From assembly GCA_019973155.2 (NCBI GenBank), contig BPQB01000001.1, positions 868,001 to 932,000 of the forward strand: 64,000 nt of DNA, written 5' to 3'. The notes beneath the pieces are model-generated. The model was given only the letters and a program-made list of their open reading frames with translations. It did not search any database and was not told the origin of the DNA. The position numbers and the translations under genes were made by a program. Shown here one piece after another: positions 57,341-64,000 of this stretch; within the stretch, counting starts at the first letter, position 1, and each line of letters opens with the position of its first letter. Source of the stretch: Phanerochaete sordida (lineage: Eukaryota > Basidiomycota > Agaricomycetes > Polyporales > Phanerochaetaceae).

Positions 57341-59607
57341 ATGGGCGGTCTGTCCCTACACACTTGTCTCGCTCTCATAGCATGGGCCGTGTGGAGCGTG
57401 TTTTGCGGTTACATCGTCGGGTCTCCGCTCGATAACATCCCAGGTCCCAAGCGAGCACCTCTGTGGAAAGGTGCGTCCCCTACAGTCTTCCCTGTGCCTA
57501 TGCTCACGTTATAATACGAGTAGGCAATGCGCACCAGCTGTATGCTCGGCATGCCTGGGACTTCCATCATCATCTCAGCGAAAACTACGGTCAAGTCGTG
57601 AAGTTCTACGCTCCGTTGGGGGTAGGCTGGTTTCTTGCGCTTGTTCTGCATATACTTACGTGTATCGCGCAGGGGAGAGGTTTGTATGTCTTCGACCCAA
57701 AGGCACTGCACCACGTCGTCGTCAAAGATCTCGCGATCTTCGAAGAGCCGCGTTGGTTCCTCCAGTGAGACCACCTCCCAATACTCTGCTCCAATCGGCT
57801 CACTATCCGCATCGCCTCGCGGCATGGCTCACCTCAGCTTCGGACCAGGACTGTTCTCAACTTCTGGTGAGCCAACATGCTTGGGAAGAGCTCTCGTACT
57901 CATCAAAGGGGTCAGGGGAACACCATCGCAGACAACGAAAAGTCCTGAACCCCGTCTTCTCCGTCAATCACATTCGGAACATGACACCCATCTTCTATGA
58001 TGTAGCTCGACGGCTTCGACGTGGCTTGACCGCAGAAATTTCGTCAGCAGGACCCGAAGTGGAGATTCTCGACTGGCTGAGCCGGACGGCATTAGAGCTG
58101 ATTGGGCAAGGCGGCCTCGGCCACTCTCTTGATACCCTCGAGAGCCGCAAGCAAAACACGTATCGCGACGCTTTGAAGCAGCTACTGTGAGCGCCATCGC
58201 ACCATGAGGAAAATAACATCAGGGCCTCACGCCTTCACGCAGACCTACACATATGGCGTTGCATTTTTGGCGCATATTACTGCCATACGCGGTCAAATAC
58301 GTACCCCTCAGCATCCGTCGCGCCATCGGACCACGACTTCCCCATCCCACGATGCAGAAATTACGCAGGATAATCGACACAATGGACGGCCAAGCTCGGG
58401 CCATATATTACGCAAAGAAGGGTGCTCTGGAGAGAGGTGACAAGTCGGGCGAGCACCAGATCAATGACGGCCGAGACATGCTGAGTGTTCTCAGTGAGTA
58501 GCGATATACTGCGGCTAGGATTCACTTACGAACAGACTCGTAGTGAACGCAAACAGGGATGCCCCTGAGAGCGAAAGGTTGGACGACGAGGAGGTCATCG
58601 CTCAGATCTCGTAAGTCATGACCAGAACTCCCTCGGGTTCAAAGACTCACGGCCACCATATGTAGGACGCTCGTCTTCGCCTCGACCGATACCACATCGA
58701 GTACGATGGCGCGGCTGGTGGATCTCCTTGCCAGAAACCAGGCCGTACAAGATAAATTACGGGCCGAACTACTCGACGCCGGCCCCGATGGAGAAGATAT
58801 TCCGTATGACCGACTGAGCGAGCTTCCGTACCTCGACGCGATCTGTCGGGAGACCCTGCGGTTGTACGTATCATGATAAGTATGCTCTAAGAGCGAGTCT
58901 GACCTAGACTTCAGGTATCCAACAGTGACTTTCATGAGTCGTGAGTACGTGACGCTATCTCCTCTTCTCTGGCGCGACAGCGATCTTACGTGTTGCTTCT
59001 ACAGGGCTCGCCAGGACACCGTACTACCTCCGTCGACACCGATTGAAGGTCTTGACGGAAGTCTGGTTACCCAGATAGCAATACCCAAGGATACACCAAT
59101 TATCGTCGGCATTCGCGCCTGCAACCGAAATCGCGCGGTCTGGGGTGAAGATGCGTTAGAGTGGAAGCCCGACCGCTGGCTGTCTTCGCTCCCTGGGAGC
59201 GTCTCAGAAGCTCGTGTGCCGGGGATTTATTCCCATCTGTGAGTTTTGCGCCAATTTCCAGGGACATAACTGAGCAGGTCGTATCAGCATGTCGTTCATT
59301 GGAGGTGGCCGAGCTTGCGTGCAAGTTCTTGTCATGATTGGCGCAAACTGAGTTCTTACGCGTCTGGACAGTGGTTTCAAATTTGCTCAGCTTGAAATCA
59401 GTGAGTGTATCTGCAAGGTTTCGGCGAGATACTGTGGCCTAAACGCAGATGCCAGAGGTCCTTCTCGCGACGCTGCTTCGCGCATTCAGAATTTCTCCAG
59501 GAACCAGGGAGGTATACTGGAATTTGGCGTCTGTCAGCTACCCGACTCTCGGCAGGGACGGCGACAAGGCGGTGACGTATGTTCAACTGGAGAGAATCGA
59601 GGCATAA
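57341..59607 (+). CDS. Cytochrome P450 monooxygenase, paralogue 1
   Basis: This is a haem-thiolate monooxygenase of the endoplasmic reticulum; the substrate is unknown. The N-terminal anchor LSLHTCLALIAWAVWSVFC is followed by the hinge SPLDNIPGPKRAPLWK. Next are AWDFHHHLSENYGQVVKFYA, GLYVFDPKALHHVVVKDL and FGPGLFSTSG, spliced to EHHRRQRKVLNPVFSVNHIR. TALELIGQGGLGHS follows. The I-helix is FASTDTTSSTMARLVDLL and the K-helix ExxR is DAICRETLRL. WKPDRWLSSLPGSV is the PERF-like region, and the haem loop is SFIGGGRACVGFKFAQLEI with the Cys ligand. To make that loop the exon ending TGC GT must use a GC donor (GCAAGT, about 59313) joined to an ACAG acceptor. The last exon is AFRISPGTREVYWNLASVSY and ends at 59607. 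About twelve introns. It appears functional. Confidence 0.9.
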
Positions 59608-60378
59608 GTAGAGGAGTCTCTCCATGATAGAATGGTAAGCGGTATCCGTGTCGACACGTGTCGACCGAGACGCTTCTGCAAGAATATCGGATATTCAGCT
59701 GATGCTATCCTTTCGGAGTCAATAACGCTGGCCTTCCGATAACACAAGGGTCTCCAGCCTCCGTTGTGAAAATGGCATGCCCTCGCATGAAAGGCGTTAT
59801 CTGCCCCCACCCCCCTTCTTCCCCGGTTCTACGCTCACATTCCTCACATTCACTTTTGATATGCCGCTCCACGGTGATGTACAATTACACCCGGTTCCTG
59901 TGATGGATTTACATGCTAAAGGCGTGAATGACATCCAGGTCCTTCTGATACGACGAGGGTGCTTACCATATGCGCTAGGAGATGTTCCTAGATGTTCCCA
60001 CCGTCTTCGAAGTATCGCACGAGTATGTGTGAGTCATCTACCGTCTCGAGCCAGCCTAACTTACTTTAGTAGCTGATCAGCCCCCTTGTGACAACGGGCT
60101 CGTCGACTTACTACCCCACACGACGAGCGATGATCGCACTCACCTCGTGGACTCTGATAAGTCCAGCGACGCCCAGTGTCATCCCGTACTGCGTGGTCTC
60201 ACACGCTGCTATGGCATCGTCGTCTGGTGAACTCGGCGAAGCGATGCATGCGGCAGGAATGCTTCTCGGGCTGGGGCATTTATAGCTGCTACATACACGA
60301 GAGCGCGGTCCAGCTCCACACCCTCCAGCAGAAATCCTGTCGTCGTAACGCACCGCCAAGACAAAAATCCTGCCCTAT
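59608..60378. other. Spacer between the two P450 genes
   Basis: The spacer contains the downstream region of the first P450 and the promoter of the second (TTTATAG about 90 bases before its ATG). No gene is seen; open frames at 60111-60359 (-) and 59777-60076 (+) lack protein character. Confidence 0.4.
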
Positions 60379-62679
60379 ATGACGAGCTATGGTATCTGTA
60401 CGGTGCTGATCTTACTATGCTGGGCGTTTTGGAGGCTGTTAAAACAGTACTTCATCCGATCCTCTCTCGATAATATTCCCGGCCCTAAACGAGCATCGAT
60501 CCTGACAGGTACAAAACCTCTTTCTTGCACCACTCCTCGCTCATACTCTGCATAGGAAACGTAGCGCAGCTGTTCTCCCGCGATGCATGGAATTTCCACG
60601 ATGATATCACCGAGAAATACCCCTCAGTAGTCAAGTTTCACGCGCCGTTTGGGGTAACGCACTCGTAATGCTCGGCTTTAACCTGATCTGAGCCTCAAAA
60701 CTTTAGGGCAAAGGGCTTTACGTCGTCGATCCCAAGGCGCTGTATCATGTCACAGTGAAAGATATTGCCGCCTACGAAGAGCCTGCGTGGTTTGTCCAGT
60801 GAGCATATCTGCGATTTCTATACTAGCATCCTGCTTATTCGGCTGTTTCCATAGAGTGTCCGCGCTGACATTTGGGCAAGGAGTATTCGCAACTTCTGGT
60901 GAACGAGTTGCAGCCCTCTCGAAAATCATTATACTCACGGAGGACCATAGGCGAGCAACACCGCAAGCAGCGCAGGGTGCTCAACCCCGTCTTCTCCATC
61001 AAACATATGAGGTCGTTGACCCCCATATTCTATGCCGTTGCACACCGGCTACGAGCCGGACTATCTGCAGAGCTTGGCGACGCCAACTTCGGAGAGACAG
61101 AAATCCTTGGATGGCTGGGACGGACAGCTTTAGAGCTTGTCGGCCAAGGTGGCTTGGGGCACTCATTCGACAAGCTAGATCGCCCTGTTCCAAATCCGTT
61201 CCACCAGGTTCTGCAAGAGATAATGTGAGAATAAACTACTTGTTGACCGATATTTTCTTTCACTGATGATGAACCCTGCCCACAGGCCTACCGTATTTTC
61301 TTTGCATTTATGGCGGGTTCTGCTTCCGTACGTGATGCCATACATCCCACCGCGTGTCCGTCGCCTCGTTGGACCGTGGCTGCCGCATCGTGCCATGCAG
61401 AAGTGGCGCAGCATAGTCAGGATCTTGGATGAGCAAGCCCGGGAGATATACGATGCAAAGAAGGACGCTTTGGAGAAGGGTGACGAGCATGTCGAGCACG
61501 AGATCCATGAAGGCCGGGACATCCTGAGTGTTCTCCGTACGCTCTGCTTCCCTTACTTGCTCGCTTTCAGGTACTCTCTGACACGGACTACAGTGAAAGC
61601 GAACAGTAATGCAGCAGAAGGAGATCGGTTGTCTGAAGAGGAGGTCATCGGTCAAATTTCGTTGGTCGACCGCTATATGCCTGTTTTCTATGACGTTTAC
61701 GGACTAATAATCATAGATCCCTTGTGTTTGCGGCGACCGACACTACTTCCAGTGCGACGGCGCGCATCCTACAACTCCTTGCCGAACATCCGGACGTTCA
61801 GGACAAAGTACGAGCGGAACTACTCGAGGCTAGCCCAGATGGCGAGGATATACCGTACGATCGCTTGGTAGATCTACCGTTCCTCGATGCCGTTTGTCGC
61901 GAGAGCCTTCGACTGTAAGTACATGCTCACTGTGTATCTGAATTTTCTAGTACTATCTGACACGGCTATCTAGCTATTCACCAGTCATCTTCATGAGCCG
62001 AGAGTACGTCCATTCGCTTGGTGTATTATGATGAGCCTCGTCGACGTCTAGCCCATTGCATCATTCACAGCGCTCGTCAGGACGCAGTCCTCCCTCTATC
62101 CGAACCGATCCAAGGGGTTAACGGTGCGTTGATGACCGAGATAATCGTTCCGAAGGGCACGTCAATTGTGATCGGCATACTCGCTTGCAACAAAAGCAAA
62201 GCACTTTGGGGCGATGATGCGCTGGAGTGGAAGCCGGAACGCTGGCTCTCGCCGCTTCCTGAGAGCCTTACAAATGCTCACATCCCAGGGATCTATTCTC
62301 ATTTGTACGTCTTCTACTCAGAGTCTAAGCTCCCTGCGTTGACTCGCGAGCCCTAGAATGACTTTTTTGGGAGGCGGAAGAGCTTGCATGTACGTTCATC
62401 TGCTCTTCCATGCTGTGAAAAATATTGACCTGTACAAAGCGGGTTCAAGTTCTCACAGCTGGAGATGAGTGAGTCGCATCGCATTTGCTTTCCGCTTTGG
62501 AGACCACATTTAACTCCGTAACTACAGAGGTCCTCCTTGCCGCACTGCTTCCAGCATTCAGGTTCACTTTAGGCCAAAGAGAAATATATTGGAACGTCGC
62601 CGGCGTGAGCTATCCGACAGTCGGCAGGGAGAATAGCAACCCTGAGATGTATCTCAACCTCGAAGTTATAACACCATAG
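60379..62679 (+). CDS. Cytochrome P450 monooxygenase, paralogue 2
   Basis: This is the tandem paralogue of the preceding gene. The N-terminal anchor TSYGICTVLILLCWAFWRLL leads to the hinge SSLDNIPGPKRASILTG. AWNFHDDITEKYPSVVKFHA, GLYVVDPKALYHVTVKD and LTFGQGVFATSG follow, spliced to EQHRKQRRVLNPVFSIKHMR. TALELVGQGGLGHSFDKLD comes next. I-helix FAATDTTSSATARILQLLAE, ExxR DAVCRESLRL and WKPERWLSPLPESL follow. The haem loop is LGGGRACIGFKFSQLEM, spliced at the same place as paralogue 1 but with an ordinary GTACGT donor at 62391. It ends YPTVGRENSNPEMYLNLEVI at 62679. All catalytic signatures are present. The substrate is unknown. The exon structure matches its neighbour, confirming a local duplication. 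Confidence 0.9.
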
Positions 62680-64000
62680 GTTCTACTACACGGTCTGGCC
62701 GAGATATTGCGGCGCTACATTCTCCGGTTCTGTAGTCCGTCGAATACTTATCACGAGATGCCGAAATCACTTGCGATGGCGCGAGATTCTGGCCCTCTCA
62801 ATTTACCCTAAAAGAGGAGTAACATGCCACATAAAGCTTTGATAGCTGGTAGTCGCGAACGCCCTTCAGAAAGACAGGTGAATCTGGCGATGTAGCAAGT
62901 AAATAGCTCGCTCGCGCCGAGCCGAAGGACCGGCCATGCACTGGCGCCCATGCGGCGAGCCAGGTACCGGTCCGAGTCTTCTTGCTTCTCGCGCCCATCG
63001 CATCGTCACTCGCGGTGTTAGCTCTCGATCTGTACTTCGCTCTAGCTACATAACAGCATCACAAGAAATCCCTTCGCTCCGCTCCGGGGAGGAGACCGAT
63101 TAAGAAAGAAACCCTTCCGCGCGTCCGCTCGCATCCGACCGTAAGCTCCAACTGCCGCTCTATATTCAACACGATATTATCAGCGAGGATAGCCGAATAC
63201 ATGCCGTTAGATACCGCGAAATCGTGAAGAGCACACAATACAACCAATTCTGTGCTTACCAAAAAACATCGAGATCCATGTGACCTGCGCTGATTGTGTA
63301 TCCAAACATCCACTCGTAGACGACATGCACACGTCAGGGTACGACGGCCCGACGCGCGTATGGTCGCCGACGCACCGCTACGAAGAATTCCTCTCGTCTC
63401 CGGTACTTGGTCGCGCAGGGTAGGCGTCCCGCCGGCTGAGCTTTAGCGACGAATTCCCCTTTGGTTACTTATTGGTCTACAGAGTCACTCGCGGGACCGT
63501 CCGATTCTGAGGCCTGAGGGCTTCTTCATCGCGCGTATCGCGATTCGCCGTCGTCCCATGCGGGTTTGCGACACAGAAAGTAGCATGTTATCAGAAATTT
63601 AGTCACAGAGTACGATACATAAATCATCGAGCATGCGTGACGACCGTGCGGACGAGCAATGAAGTGCGGTGCTCACCTCTGTCAAGCATACAGCCCGACG
63701 GGTCAATCTCGAGCTCTGAAAGGTCTCACTGGCAGCAGCACAAACGGCGCGCCCCCCGTGTGGCGTGATGTGCCGTGCGCGTTTCGAAGGATTGCTGCAC
63801 TCCGCTGGTGATACAGCGGTATCGGAGACGAGGTCGGGCGCGCGGCGCTCCATGAATCTCGACCCAGGATAACATATCACTCGTTCAGGTGACATGGAAT
63901 ATGGCACGCACCCACAATCTCGACGATCTACTCCTCGCACGCAATGCGCATCGTCCTCAATTGGTCAGTCATAGTGGACGACGCACATGTGCAAGTTTGC
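62680..64000. other. Window-end stretch without recognisable genes
   Basis: About 1.3 kb. The longest frame (63599-63940, -) is Arg/Ser/Cys-rich and shows no splice-consistent extension. No terminal repeats or RNA genes were seen. Confidence 0.4.

Noticed and set aside
53042..62679. A biosynthetic cluster made of the P450 pair plus neighbours
   Set aside because: Only the two P450s are present, next to MCM6 and a transposon; no synthase, transporter or regulator was seen.

Overview
The window is nuclear DNA of a filamentous basidiomycete, most likely an Agaricomycete of the wood-decay type. Almost every gene is split by many introns of about 45-60 bases with GT(G/A)(A/C)G(T/C) donors. Genes are dense on both strands. 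It also holds families expanded in these fungi: DUF6533-like seven-helix membrane proteins, F-box/LRR proteins and cytochrome P450s. No rRNA, tRNA, CRISPR or bacterial operon signature was seen.

Left half (1-27.4 kb) is mostly conserved single-copy housekeeping DNA. In order it holds: a partial fungal membrane protein (-); a small two-helix membrane protein (+); the ESCRT-III subunit VPS60/CHMP5 (-); an unrecognised conserved-looking gene (+); two related F-box/LRR genes (-, -) around a doubtful small gene; a mitochondrial serine O-acyltransferase of the homoserine-acetyltransferase family (-); an AKR13-type aldo/keto reductase (-); an RNF220-type RING E3 ligase (+); TOM7 (-) divergent from eIF3f (+); UreF (-) divergent from VAC14 (+); and an atypical tyrosine phosphatase (-).

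The middle (27.4-49.8 kb) is an accessory, lower-density region. It carries four DUF6533-like genes, all on +, and one decayed copy. After each of the last three comes a convergent, divergent-sequence O-methyltransferase-like gene on -. The pair has therefore been copied as a unit: (33.5-36.1), (40.2-43.7) and (45.7-48.8) kb. The membrane genes keep a TATA-like box 112-123 bases before the start codon. The methyltransferase copies have lost the usual glycine-rich SAM motif in the same way, so they may be repurposed or decaying.

Right part (49.8-64 kb): MCM6 (+) is followed by a complete 3,533-base hAT DNA transposon, with perfect 8-base target-site duplications and an 891-residue transposase in five phase-consistent exons. 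Then come two tandem paralogous cytochrome P450 genes (+, +), one of which splices through its haem-binding loop with a GC-AG intron. The last 1.3 kb shows no convincing gene.

All exon structures were read by eye from splice motifs and reading frame. Where the phases close exactly (TOM7, eIF3f, transposase, small membrane protein) the models are firm. Elsewhere the gene limits are good but single exon edges may be off.
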